Source: JAAYLC01 sp035654795 (GTDB lineage: Bacteria; Bacteroidota; Bacteroidia; Flavobacteriales; Flavobacteriaceae). Taken from it: a DNA stretch of 64,000 bases. The stretch lies in NCBI GenBank assembly GCA_035654795.1, contig DASRWC010000056.1, positions 11,543 to 75,542 of the forward strand, in the 5' to 3' direction. A program made the translations under genes and the position numbers. A model generated the notes under the pieces. It made no database searches, was not told the DNA's origin, and saw only the letters and a list, made by a program, of their open reading frames with translations. Positions 52,820-62,140 of the stretch are shown one piece after another; position 1 is the first letter of the stretch, and the number at the start of each line of letters is the position of its first letter.

Positions 52820-52959
52820 TAAAATAAACATTCGTTACTACAACTACAAAAGTAGCACTCACACCCAAATTAACAAATTCTTTCGGGAATATTTTCGTAT
52901 TATTGACTGCATCTTCCCCACAAAACCGTTTAAGACGGTGATTCCAATAATGTTGTATT

Positions 52960-54651
52960 ATGAAAAAAATCTGTCTGCTATTCTCCTTCCTATCTGCCAT
53001 TACTCTTCTTCAAGCTCAAATTCCCACCGACTATTTTTCCAATCCTTTAAGTATTGGAACTATTTTGTCGGGCAATTTTGGAGAACTGAGAAACAATCAT
53101 TTTCACAGCGGGCTTGACATCAAAACAGAACAAAGACAGGGTTTGCCTATTTATGCAAGTGCAGACGGGTATGTGAGCCGAATCAATGTGAGCCACTTCG
53201 GATATGGAAAAGCGCTCTATATTATGCATCCCAACGGATACACCACAGTTTACGGGCATCTTCAAAAATATGCCGGCGACATTCAGAAATTTGTAAAAGA
53301 ACAGCAATATTCCAAAGAATCATACGAATTTGAAATTTTTCCCGATGCTTCCGTCTTGCCGGTCAAAAAAGGGGACTTAATTGCCTTCTCCGGAAATACG
53401 GGAGGAAGTGGCGGTCCGCACCTTCATTTTGAAATCAGAGATGGCAATCAGCGCCCCATGAATCCTATGCTTTTTGGTTTTGATATTGCCGATAATATCC
53501 CTCCGGTTGTTAGCGCTCTATATGCCTATGTTTTAGACGACAATTCACACATTAACCAGAGCCAACAACGCACTAAAGTAAGATTAGTCAAACACAAAGA
53601 CGGAAATTACATTGCGGAAAATATCCAAGCGCTTGGACGGATAGGATTTGGTATAACAGCAATTGATCAATTGGACGGAGCGTCAAATCATAACGGAGTT
53701 TACCAAATTGACACCAAACTGAACAATGTTTCTTCCTTTAAAGTTCGGTTTGATAAATTCTCCTTTGACGAAACCCGCTATCTCAACCGTTACATTGACT
53801 ACGAGTTTTTTCAGAATAATAAAACGCGTGTCCAGAAACTTTTTCGAGAAGAAAATAATCCGTTAAGCATTATAGTTGATGAAACAGATGAAGGATATCT
53901 AACAATCAAAGACAGTCTAGACTATTCCTATGTTATTGAGGTAAAAGATTTCAAAGGAAACACCACCTCTATTATAGTGCCAATCACAGGAAGAAAACTT
54001 GAAATTCTTTCTCCTCGTAAAATACAAGAAACAGAGGATTTAGTTTTAGCTGATCACGCCACGTCTATTTCCAAAGGAAAACACATTATTTATTTTCCGC
54101 CAAATGCTCTTTATGAAGACACTTACTTGGAAATCAAGGAGAAAGGTGATACCATCAAAATCCATAAAGACATCGTCCCCATTCACAAAAACATAACCTT
54201 AACAACAGACATCTCCAATTATGCAGAGAATGACAGAGCCAATCTTTACATTGGTCAAATTGGTCATAGAGGAAATCCTCGTTATATCAGAACCACAAGG
54301 AAAGGAGATAAATTAGTAGGGAGTATCAGAAATTTCGGAGAATTTACCGTGGCAAGAGATAACACGCCTCCCGTAGTTCAACCCTTAAATTTTTCCGACG
54401 GAAAATGGATCAGTAGCCAGCAAGAATTAAGATTAAGAATCACCGATGCGCACAGCGGAATAAGTTCCTACAGAGCCACTATCAACGGGAAATTTATTCT
54501 TATGGAATATGAGTATAAGAATAACACTTTAACCTACGATTTTACGGACAACATTATTCAGGATGCCGAGAACAATTTGAAACTGGTGGTAATTGATAAT
54601 GTTGGAAATAGTACTACATTTGAAGCTAAATTTTTTAGAAAACCAAATTAA
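52960..54651 (+). CDS. M23 family metallopeptidase, secreted
   Basis: 563 residues with signal peptide MKKICLLFSFLSAITLLQAQ. The LytM domain (about 40-175) has zinc ligands H49, D53 (H-F-H-S-G-L-D) and H156 (P-H-L-H-F-E), so it should hydrolyse peptidoglycan cross-links. The rest (180-563) is beta-rich, possibly Ig-like repeats, including R-L-R-I-T-D-A-H-S-G-I. Followed after six bases by a TonB receptor gene, hence probable co-transcription. Periplasmic or surface. Confidence 0.9.
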   Translation: MKKICLLFSFLSAITLLQAQIPTDYFSNPLSIGTILSGNFGELRNNHFHSGLDIKTEQRQGLPIYASADGYVSRINVSHFGYGKALYIMHPNGYTTVYGHLQKYAGDIQKFVKEQQYSKESYEFEIFPDASVLPVKKGDLIAFSGNTGGSGGPHLHFEIRDGNQRPMNPMLFGFDIADNIPPVVSALYAYVLDDNSHINQSQQRTKVRLVKHKDGNYIAENIQALGRIGFGITAIDQLDGASNHNGVYQIDTKLNNVSSFKVRFDKFSFDETRYLNRYIDYEFFQNNKTRVQKLFREENNPLSIIVDETDEGYLTIKDSLDYSYVIEVKDFKGNTTSIIVPITGRKLEILSPRKIQETEDLVLADHATSISKGKHIIYFPPNALYEDTYLEIKEKGDTIKIHKDIVPIHKNITLTTDISNYAENDRANLYIGQIGHRGNPRYIRTTRKGDKLVGSIRNFGEFTVARDNTPPVVQPLNFSDGKWISSQQELRLRITDAHSGISSYRATINGKFILMEYEYKNNTLTYDFTDNIIQDAENNLKLVVIDNVGNSTTFEAKFFRKPN

Positions 54652-54657
54652 ACGTTT

Positions 54658-57117
54658 TTGAAATCACAGAAACTTCTCCTATCCGTCCTGCTTTTTTTTG
54701 CTATCACACTCTCATATTCACAAAAAGCAATTCTACGTGGAATTATCACCAATGATTCTAAGGAAGTTATTGCCGGCGCCAATGTGATCTCCGGTAATAC
54801 CGGGACCATATCCGATTTAAACGGTTTTTATTTGCTGGAAATTCCGGCTAATCAGGATATTGTCGTTATATTTTCTCATGTGGGACATAAAAATGTGAAA
54901 ATCACTCTAAATCTTTCTCACAATGAAGATTATGAGTTTAACCCGGTTTTAAATACCTCCATTGAAGAAATAGGCACCGTGGTTATTTCCGGAAGAGAAA
55001 ACAAACGGGTGGAGGGTGTGACTTCTTTGAGTCCCGAAGTAATTCGGAAAATGGTGGGTGCCAATCCTGGAGTTGAAAATCTGTTGAAGTCTCTCCCGGG
55101 AGTCAGTAGCAACAATGAATTGAGTACGCAGTATGGTGTGCGGGGTGGAAATTATGATGAAAACTTAGTATATGTAAACGAAATAGAGGTTTACCGCCCT
55201 TTCCTTATTAGAAGCGGACAACAAGAAGGATTAAGTTTTGTAAATAGTGACTTAACGAGTAATGTAGAATTTTCTGCCGGCGGTTTTCAAGCCAAATATG
55301 GCGATAAACTTTCTTCCGTTTTGGATATTACTTATCGAAAACCTGTTGCTTTTGGAGTATCTGCAGACATGAGTTTATTGGGAGCCGGTGCTGCCATAGA
55401 AACCATCTCCAAGAACGGAAGGTTGTCCGGGATAACAGGGTTACGGTATAGAGACAACAGTTTGTTTGTAAAAGCTCAAGAAACGGAAACCAATTATCGC
55501 CCAAAATTTGCCGATGCGCAGACATATTGGACCTATCGTTTCACTTCCAAATTCGAACTCTCTTTTTTAGGGAATATTTCTATTAATGATTATCGTTACC
55601 AACCTTTGATGCGTCAAACCAATTTTGGAACGTTAACCGATCCCATTGCACTTCTAATTTTTTATGAAGGTCAAGAAAAAGATAATTATAAAACATACTT
55701 TGGGGCACTAAAAGGCACTTGGGCTGTTTCTAATCATTACACAGCGAAAATTATAAGTTCCCTTTACCATACTACAGAACAGGAATATTATGACATTTTA
55801 GCCGAATACAGACTGGGTGAGGTAAACACAGACATTGGAAGCCCCAGCCTTGGCAATGTAGAATATACCAGAGGTGTGGGAGGACAACTCACTCATGCCA
55901 GAAATGATTTGGATGCGTTGATACTGAATATTGAGCATAAAGGAAATATTGCCGTAGAAGAACATTCTTTTGAATACGGAATCAAATATACGCGTGAAGA
56001 TATAAGAGATCGTGTTCAGGAATATGAAATGATTGATTCTGCCGGTTTTACCATCAGACCGCCTATCATTCCGGGAAACAACCAACCTTATCAGCCATAT
56101 ACTTCCCCCCTTATACCTTATACCAATGTTAGAGCGTTTAATAACGTTGTAATCAATCGCTTTTCGGGATATGCCCAATGGAGTAAAAGAACTGAATTGG
56201 GGGCCCACGAGTTATGGCTAAATGCAGGAATCAGAGCGCATAACTGGACCGTAAGCGGGAAAGATATTGAAAGCCACACGCAAATCGTTTTCAGCCCCCG
56301 CGCGCAAATTGCTTTTAAACCTGATTGGGAAAAAGACATGGTCTTCAGGTTGTCCGGAGGTTTCTATCATCAGCCTCCATTTTATCGTGAACTTCGTGAT
56401 TCTACCGGTGCTGTCCGTCCTAAAGTGAAAGCACAACAATCCATCCATCTCGTTTTTTCAAACGATTATAGTTTCAAAATGTGGGAACGGAAATTTAGAT
56501 TAAATACAGAACTGTATTATAAAAAACTGGAAGATGTGAATCCTTATACTCTGGAAAATGTCAGAATCAGGTATCGTGCCACTAATAATGCCACCGCTTA
56601 TGCCTACGGACTAGATTTGCGATTGGCCGGTGAATTTGTTCCTGGAACAGAGAGCTGGGTCAGTTTCGGCTATATGAAAACAGAGGAAAATATAGAAAAC
56701 AAAGGATATATCTTCAGACCCACAGATCAAAGGTTGAAATTTGCAGTTCTCTTTCAAGACTATGTCAAAGTTATTCCCGATCTAAAGATGTATCTAAACC
56801 TTGTTTACAACACAGGGCTTCCCGGAGGATCCCCCAGCTACGCCGATCCTTATAAATACCAAACCAGATTGAGAGACTATAAACGGGCAGACTTGGGAAT
56901 GAGCTATGTTCTAATCCATGAGGAAAAACGAAAAGAAAAAGGGTGGTTAAGAGGATTTAAAGAATTGAGTGTGGGCGCCGAAATCTTTAATATGTTTGAC
57001 GTTCAGAACTCAATCACCAATACGTTCGTTCGAGATGTTTATACAAAAGTACAATATTCAGTTCCGAACTACTTATCTCCGAGGATTTACAACGTGAAAG
57101 TGGCGATGAGATTTTAG
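54658..57117 (+). CDS. TonB-dependent outer-membrane receptor
   Basis: 819 residues from a TTG start, supported by the immediately following signal peptide (MKSQKLLLSVLLFFAITLSYSQ). A CarboxypepD_reg-like head (about 24-100) has the I-L-R-G-I-I-T-N-D-S-K-E-V-I-A-G-A-N-V form. The plug (about 115-230) has L-L-K-S-L-P-G-V-S-S-N-N-E-L-S-T-Q-Y-G-V-R-G-G-N-Y-D-E-N-L-V-Y-V-N-E. The barrel ends in R-F. SusC-type, but without a SusD partner, so a siderophore or other small ligand is as likely as glycans. Follows the M23 gene. Confidence 0.92.
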   Translation: MKSQKLLLSVLLFFAITLSYSQKAILRGIITNDSKEVIAGANVISGNTGTISDLNGFYLLEIPANQDIVVIFSHVGHKNVKITLNLSHNEDYEFNPVLNTSIEEIGTVVISGRENKRVEGVTSLSPEVIRKMVGANPGVENLLKSLPGVSSNNELSTQYGVRGGNYDENLVYVNEIEVYRPFLIRSGQQEGLSFVNSDLTSNVEFSAGGFQAKYGDKLSSVLDITYRKPVAFGVSADMSLLGAGAAIETISKNGRLSGITGLRYRDNSLFVKAQETETNYRPKFADAQTYWTYRFTSKFELSFLGNISINDYRYQPLMRQTNFGTLTDPIALLIFYEGQEKDNYKTYFGALKGTWAVSNHYTAKIISSLYHTTEQEYYDILAEYRLGEVNTDIGSPSLGNVEYTRGVGGQLTHARNDLDALILNIEHKGNIAVEEHSFEYGIKYTREDIRDRVQEYEMIDSAGFTIRPPIIPGNNQPYQPYTSPLIPYTNVRAFNNVVINRFSGYAQWSKRTELGAHELWLNAGIRAHNWTVSGKDIESHTQIVFSPRAQIAFKPDWEKDMVFRLSGGFYHQPPFYRELRDSTGAVRPKVKAQQSIHLVFSNDYSFKMWERKFRLNTELYYKKLEDVNPYTLENVRIRYRATNNATAYAYGLDLRLAGEFVPGTESWVSFGYMKTEENIENKGYIFRPTDQRLKFAVLFQDYVKVIPDLKMYLNLVYNTGLPGGSPSYADPYKYQTRLRDYKRADLGMSYVLIHEEKRKEKGWLRGFKELSVGAEIFNMFDVQNSITNTFVRDVYTKVQYSVPNYLSPRIYNVKVAMRF

Positions 57118-57480
57118 ACGTGAGATGTTAGACGTGAGATTTTAGACTTTGGACAAAGGACGAAGGACGAAGGACTAATTCATTTACAATTGCTCCCTAA
57201 GCTGCGATCTTCGCGGAAACTCTGCGGACTCTGCGTGAAAATTTAGATGTGAGATTTTAGACGTGAGATGATAGACTTTGGATAAAGGATGAGGACAAAG
57301 GACAAAGGACGAAAAACTACTCATTTACAATTGCTTCCTAAGCTGCGATCTTCGCGGAAACTCTGCGGACTCTGCGTGAAATTTAGACGTGAGATGTTAG
57401 ACGTGAGATGTTAGACTTTGGACAAAGGACAAAGGATGAAGGACGAAGGACGAAGGACGAAGGACAAAAAGACTTTGTAT
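57117..57480. repeat. Two-unit direct repeat with tandem seven-base arrays
   Basis: A 60-base segment (57181-57240) recurs at 57322-57381 with one mismatch, spaced 141 bases. Each is flanked by tandem GGACAAA/GGACGAA-type units and by TTAGACGTGAGAT-type units (57118-57174, 57241-57320, 57383-57470). The segment also contains a repeated CTCTGCGGA/CTCTGCGTG. No ORF. It fills most of the gap between convergent genes. Confidence 0.9.
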
Positions 57481-57547
57481 TGAAAATTGTGAGTTGACCC
57501 TATAATAAGGCACGTAGCCGAGAGCTAGAGGCTAGAAGCAAAGATCT

Positions 57548-58693
57548 CTACCCCATAAACTCCTTCAACACCTCAATCACATAATCCACTTCATCCAATT
57601 TATTAAATGCAGAAAATGAAAACCTAATCGAAGGTTTTTTGAGGTCTTCCTCAGCAAGAATGGCGTTTAACACGTGAGATCCGCCCTCACTCCCACTTTG
57701 GCAGGCACTTCCTTTTGAGCAAGCAATACCCTTCAGATCCAATTGAAAAAGGAGCAGCATCGCTTTTTCGGCCGGAATGGGTAAACAAACATTAAGTAAG
57801 GTATAGGTGCTATGCTCATTATCTCCACAATTTCCATTGAATTTTACTCCGGGGAAATTTGATTTTAATTGCTCTTTGAAATAATCTTTAATCTCTGTAA
57901 TATGAGTCCTTTCTTCTTCAAGATGACGATAGGCCAGTTTTAAAGCTTCCGTCATTCCCGCAATACCATACAAACATTCTGTCCCTGCCCTTAGCCCGCG
58001 TTCTTGCGCACCTCCCATAATTAAAGACTGAAGACCTGTATTTTTCCTGATAAAAGCAAATCCGGTACCTTTTGGACCATGAAACTTATGAGCGGCAGCA
58101 GTTGCAAAATCCACCGGAGTCTTTTGAAAATCCAATTCGAAATGCCCAACGGACTGCACGGTGTCACTATGGAAAAGAGCATGGTGCTCCTCACAAAGAT
58201 CAGCTACTTTTTGAATATCCAAAACATTCCCGATTTCATTATTTACATGCATCAGGCTAACCAATGTTTTCCGGGTAGAATCTTCTAATAAAGCTGTCAG
58301 ATGATCATAATCCACCATTCCACAGCTATCAAGATTTACATAGAATACCTCTACATCATAATTTTGCTCCAGCCACTCTATAGTATGTAAAACGGCGTGA
58401 TGTTCAATTTTTGAAGTAATAATCCGCTGCACTCCCAGATCGCGCACACAACTAACAAGAATGAAATTGTCTGCCTCGGTACCTCCTGAAGTGAAAATAA
58501 TTTCTCCTGCAGACGCATTAAACAACTTAGCAACCTCTTTTCTACAAGTTTCCAAAAGCGACTTTGCCGAGCGTCCATATGCGTGAGTGGACGATGGATT
58601 TCCATATTCGGTTTGCATCACTTGAGCAATGGAAGCAATAACATCATCTCTCATTTGTGTGGTGGCTGCATTGTCAAAATATACTTTCCTCAT
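57548..58693 (-). CDS. Cysteine desulfurase (NifS/IscS-like)
   Basis: 381 residues, PLP fold type I. PLP lysine K203 in A-A-A-H-K-F-H-G-P-K-G, and the persulfide cysteine C331 in G-S-A-C-Q-S-G. The latter lies in a loop with insertion typical of class I NifS/IscS. H-H-A-V near 98-101 stacks on PLP. Supplies sulfur for iron-sulfur clusters or thiolation. No iscU or fdx gene adjoins it, so its acceptor is unknown. It is divergent from the lipoprotein gene. Confidence 0.92.
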   Translation of the reverse strand: MRKVYFDNAATTQMRDDVIASIAQVMQTEYGNPSSTHAYGRSAKSLLETCRKEVAKLFNASAGEIIFTSGGTEADNFILVSCVRDLGVQRIITSKIEHHAVLHTIEWLEQNYDVEVFYVNLDSCGMVDYDHLTALLEDSTRKTLVSLMHVNNEIGNVLDIQKVADLCEEHHALFHSDTVQSVGHFELDFQKTPVDFATAAAHKFHGPKGTGFAFIRKNTGLQSLIMGGAQERGLRAGTECLYGIAGMTEALKLAYRHLEEERTHITEIKDYFKEQLKSNFPGVKFNGNCGDNEHSTYTLLNVCLPIPAEKAMLLLFQLDLKGIACSKGSACQSGSEGGSHVLNAILAEEDLKKPSIRFSFSAFNKLDEVDYVIEVLKEFMG

Positions 58694-58739
58694 ATCTATT
58701 AAAACTTCAGGTTTAAAAAGCTCTTTTTTTGGAGACGCA

Positions 58740-58747
58740 CAAAAGTA
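58740..58747 (-). promoter_or_regulatory. -7 box of the cysteine desulfurase gene
   Basis: Minus-strand TACTTTTG, full match to TAnnTTTG and identical to that of rpsF, about 46 bases before the ATG. Confidence 0.45.
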
Positions 58748-58824
58748 AGTATTAAATTATTTTCGGTTGAATTGAAACAAAAAGATTTCCTTTACTTTGT
58801 ACAAAATCAATTTCCTCATTAGAA

Positions 58825-59364
58825 ATGAAATCTTTTTTTCGTCCTTTTTATCGAAGTATCTTCTCAATATTTATAGCGTCCTTCTTTTTCTATGCCTGTG
58901 ACGATGGAGAAATTGTATTGAAAGATTTTGATTTTGAAGCCATTCCATTGCAAACCTGTGGCCCCGCCGGAAATTATGTTTTCTATAAAGTCAATAATAC
59001 AAGCTTTGAAAGCCTTTCTCTGAAATTTGCCAATGGCGTCTATCTCTATCCTGAACCTCATACAAGTTCTTTTCCTTTAAACAACAGTACCATCTATGTA
59101 AATTACCGCCGTTATGACGGAAGAGTGGAAAATAACTATTTCTGCAACTCGGTTCCTCCTTCCTCCCCAAAAATCATAGACGAATATACAGCCGTTTCAG
59201 GAGAAGTGATATTTGAGGTGACTTTTCGTGAAGAGGAGAATAAACTGTATAAAGATGTTCATCTCATTCTAAAGGATGTTCTACTCAATAAAGAGAAGGA
59301 ACAGATCATTCTGCAAACTTTAGACTTTGGCAAAATTGAAGGTGTGGAAACTATCGACCTTTAA
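58825..59364 (+). CDS. Putative lipoprotein of unknown function
   Basis: 179 residues. The N terminus (MKSFFRPFYRSIFSIFIASFFF-YACDDGE) is a signal with a lipobox ending at C25, so the mature protein is probably lipid-anchored. The rest is beta-rich with three further Cys (C44, C106 and one near the start). I do not recognise a family. Divergent from the cysteine desulfurase gene and followed by a repeat-bearing gap. Confidence 0.65.
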   Translation: MKSFFRPFYRSIFSIFIASFFFYACDDGEIVLKDFDFEAIPLQTCGPAGNYVFYKVNNTSFESLSLKFANGVYLYPEPHTSSFPLNNSTIYVNYRRYDGRVENNYFCNSVPPSSPKIIDEYTAVSGEVIFEVTFREEENKLYKDVHLILKDVLLNKEKEQIILQTLDFGKIEGVETIDL

Positions 59365-59388
59365 ATTTATGCCAACATAAAAGCTATA

Positions 59389-59445
59389 TCGTTAAATGGC
59401 CACTTCCCATTCCCTTGCTTTGCCCCGACCCAAAGGGTGGCAAAG
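59389..59445. repeat. Dispersed repeat, copy 1
   Basis: Bases around CCACTTCCCATTCCCTTG and TTTGCCCCGACCCAAAGGG resemble the copies at 63892-63945 and 63970-64000. Each contains a short CCC-AAA-GGG hairpin. Confidence 0.6.
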
Positions 59446-59598
59446 GAACTATTATACCTTCTTTTTTTAAATCCGTCGGTTGGGACTAAATACCGGTAAA
59501 ACAACACCTCCGTTAAACCAAAACAACAGTTTCCCAAAATTCCAAATTTATTCCAGTTTCTGCTTTTTCCTTTGTTTCAAATTTTAAACACATTTACC

Positions 59599-60045
59599 AT
59601 GAAAACAATTGGAATTTTTGCTCTATTGGCATGGCTTGTTTCGTTTCAGGCGGGAGCTCAAGATATTTCAAAACAGCAGGTGCCGGCTGTAATTTTGAAC
59701 AACTTTCAAAAATCGTTTCCGAAAGCCACAGATATTGAATGGAAAAAACAGAACGATCTTTATAAAGTCGAATTTGAAATCGGATTCTGGAACGATGACC
59801 GGTCGGCATGGTACACAATGGAAGGAGATCTCATTCGATTTAAAGAAGACATCGCCAAAAAAGATTTGCCGGCTGCTGTTTTGGCCGCAATCGAAAAGGA
59901 TTATAAAAACTTGTGGATAAAAGATGCAGAACGGATTTCCGAAAAGAATAAGAAAACTTATAAGGTGGAATTACGTTCGTTCACAGAAGAATGGAACATC
60001 ATCTTTGACGAATCGGGAAACGAATTGAGTAAAGTAGCAGATTAG
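59599..60045 (+). CDS. PepSY-like periplasmic protein
   Basis: 148 residues from the ATG at 59599; an in-frame TTG upstream is not used because the signal peptide MKTIGIFALLAWLVSFQAGAQ starts here. Two PepSY-like units (about 28-85 and 88-148) are visible as P-A-V-I-L-N-N-F-Q-K-S-F-P and P-A-A-V-L-A-A-I-E-K-D-Y-K-N. Such proteins (PF11396-like) often sense or modulate envelope processes and sit beside two-component genes, as here. Confidence 0.8.
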   Translation: MKTIGIFALLAWLVSFQAGAQDISKQQVPAVILNNFQKSFPKATDIEWKKQNDLYKVEFEIGFWNDDRSAWYTMEGDLIRFKEDIAKKDLPAAVLAAIEKDYKNLWIKDAERISEKNKKTYKVELRSFTEEWNIIFDESGNELSKVAD

Positions 60046-60066
60046 ATTTTGAGAAATTGAAATCCA

Positions 60067-60074
60067 TATCTTTG
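60067..60074 (+). promoter_or_regulatory. -7 box almost abutting the regulator start codon
   Basis: TATCTTTG, full match, ends four bases before the ATG at 60079. If used, the transcript would start at or a few bases from the initiation codon (leaderless or near-leaderless). Confidence 0.45.
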
Positions 60075-60078
60075 AGAG

Positions 60079-60756
60079 ATGAAAATCCTGTTGATAGAAG
60101 ACGAAAAGGTATTGGCGAAATCCTTGGAAGATTCTTTAATCCGTGAAAACTTTATTGTCGAGACCGTTTTCGATAAGCGCACTGCCCTTGAGCATATTGA
60201 GATGTATGAATATGACTGCATCCTTCTGGACTTGGGACTGCCGGACGGCAACGGTCTCGAAATTTTGAAATATATCAAAACAAAAAGAAAACAAGGAAAT
60301 GTGATTATCATTTCTGCCAAAGATTCTTTGGATGACAAACTCATCGGTCTCAATCTTGGTGCCGATGATTACCTACCCAAGCCTTTCCATATTGCCGAAC
60401 TCAATGCCCGTATTAAAGCTGTTTTGCGCAGAAACAAACAGGATGGCCAAAACACCATAGAGTATGGCAACCTCGTTCTTAATCTAAACGAACGGAAAGC
60501 AACTGTGAACGGAGAGAATCTCGTTCTGAACAGAAAAGAATTCGACATTTTGAATTATTTCCTATTCAATAAAAACAGGCTTGTTACCCGCTCTTCCCTG
60601 GCAGAACACGTGTGGGGAGATAATATTGATCAGGCAGATAATTTTGATTTTATCTACTACCAAATTAAAAATCTGCGAAAAAAACTGCGCGAAGCCGATG
60701 CCGAATTGGAAATTGAAGCAGTTTATGGTGTGGGCTATCGAATTGAAGAAAAGTGA
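60079..60756 (+). CDS. OmpR-family response regulator
   Basis: 225 residues. The receiver domain (1-115) has E7-D8, phosphoacceptor D51 (L-L-D-L-G-L-P-D-G), S79 and K101 (Y-L-P-K-P-F). The C-terminal winged helix (about 130-225) carries the OmpR/PhoB pattern with F-D-I-L-N-Y and Y-G-V-G-Y-R-I-E. Its TGA overlaps the kinase GTG. PepSY gene lies upstream. Confidence 0.94.
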   Translation: MKILLIEDEKVLAKSLEDSLIRENFIVETVFDKRTALEHIEMYEYDCILLDLGLPDGNGLEILKYIKTKRKQGNVIIISAKDSLDDKLIGLNLGADDYLPKPFHIAELNARIKAVLRRNKQDGQNTIEYGNLVLNLNERKATVNGENLVLNRKEFDILNYFLFNKNRLVTRSSLAEHVWGDNIDQADNFDFIYYQIKNLRKKLREADAELEIEAVYGVGYRIEEK

Positions 60757-62030
60757 AGCTGCTTAATCATTCCATAAAATATCTATCCATATCCATATTG
60801 ATTGTCATTGGGATTTGGGGCGTGGTGTTTTTCTTCAATATGGTGGAAGAAATAAAGGAAAATGCCGACGAAGGTTTGGAAAATTACAAAAACCAAATCA
60901 TCCAAAAAATCCAAAAAGCCGATACAATCATCCCAAGACTTAGTCTGGAGGAAGGATTTTATACCATTAAAGAAATTGAAAAAGAAAAAGCAATTGTCTT
61001 TAAAGAGGTTTACGCAGATACGCTCATGATGATGCAAGATTCTGAAGACGGGTCGATGGAATTGGATCCCGTTCGGATATTAACTACGGTTTTCAAAAAT
61101 AATGACCACTACTATGAGCTGAAGATCATCAACCCAATGGTGGAAAAAGACGATCTGATACAACGGCTTCTGCTGAACATGATCTGGCTTTATGCAGTTT
61201 TGATCATCACGATAGTCATTGTCAATAATCTGGTTTTGCAGCGGCTCTGGAAACCGTTCTACACCCTCCTCAGAAAAATAAAATCCTATCGGTTAGGCAG
61301 TAACCTCAGCATTCCGGAAGTAAAAACCAAAACCAAAGAATTCATTGATCTTCAAAATGCTGTAGGAACGCTTCTTCGACATAATATCGAAGTTTTTGAA
61401 CAGCAAAAAGAGTTTATCGGAAATGCTTCGCACGAACTTCAGACCCCCTTGGCAATTGCCATCAATAAACTGGAATTGCTTCTGGAAAATGAACAACTTC
61501 AACCGGATCAGGCAGATCAGGTGGCTGAAGTATTGGTCATAATCGAGCGCCTGACAAGAATGAATAAATCTTTGTTGCTCCTATCCAAAATCGAGAACAA
61601 GCAGTTTCCGAATGAACAGACTGTTCTCGTCAATACCATTATAAAAAATGCGATGGAAGATATGAGCGAGACCGCTCTCCACAAGAACATTCAGTTCATG
61701 CTCCAAGAAGAATCTGAAATGCATCTGGAAGGAAATCAGGATTTAATTGAAATATTGATTTACAACCTCATCAGAAATGCGCTCTTTCATAATAAAAGAG
61801 GCGGCAGCATAAATATTGTAATCAATCAAGCGTTTTTAACCATAAGCAATACGGGTGAAGAATCGCCACTCCATGCCGATCGCATTTTTAAACGTTTTTA
61901 CAAATCGGGAATGAAGACTGAAAGTTCAGGTTTGGGACTTGCCATCGTTAGCGCAATTGCCGAAACCTACAACATCCGGATTGAGTACAGTTTTACTGAA
62001 AGACAGCATACTTTTAAAGTCATTCCCTAA
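60753..62030 (+). CDS. Sensor histidine kinase
   Basis: 425 residues from a GTG that overlaps the regulator's stop by four bases (GTGA). Two membrane helices (about 12-30 and 137-160) bracket a periplasmic sensor of roughly 105 residues. No clear HAMP is visible. Phosphorylated H227 in N-A-S-H-E-L-Q-T-P-L, and N box N-L-I-R-N-A-L-F-H-N and G box S-G-L-G-L-A-I-V form the kinase. A signal for envelope stress, pH or metal is suggested by the downstream DedA and TerC genes, but this is inference. Confidence 0.92.
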   Translation: MKLLNHSIKYLSISILIVIGIWGVVFFFNMVEEIKENADEGLENYKNQIIQKIQKADTIIPRLSLEEGFYTIKEIEKEKAIVFKEVYADTLMMMQDSEDGSMELDPVRILTTVFKNNDHYYELKIINPMVEKDDLIQRLLLNMIWLYAVLIITIVIVNNLVLQRLWKPFYTLLRKIKSYRLGSNLSIPEVKTKTKEFIDLQNAVGTLLRHNIEVFEQQKEFIGNASHELQTPLAIAINKLELLLENEQLQPDQADQVAEVLVIIERLTRMNKSLLLLSKIENKQFPNEQTVLVNTIIKNAMEDMSETALHKNIQFMLQEESEMHLEGNQDLIEILIYNLIRNALFHNKRGGSINIVINQAFLTISNTGEESPLHADRIFKRFYKSGMKTESSGLGLAIVSAIAETYNIRIEYSFTERQHTFKVIP

Positions 62031-62100
62031 AGTTTTTATAATTCCTAAGTCTTTCCAGATTCTAAGATTTTCTTTGTGTCAAAATTGAAAGATGCTACAC

Positions 62101-62108
62101 TACATTTG
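62101..62108 (+). promoter_or_regulatory. -7 box upstream of the DedA gene
   Basis: TACATTTG, full match to TAnnTTTG, 32 bases before the ATG at 62141. Confidence 0.45.
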
Positions 62109-62140
62109 CCGCAACAGACATATTCCGGAAATTGCTTTCA

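Noticed and set aside
57117..57480. A CRISPR array
   Set aside because: The repeat units are too short (7-14 bases), lack unique spacers of constant length, and no cas genes are near.
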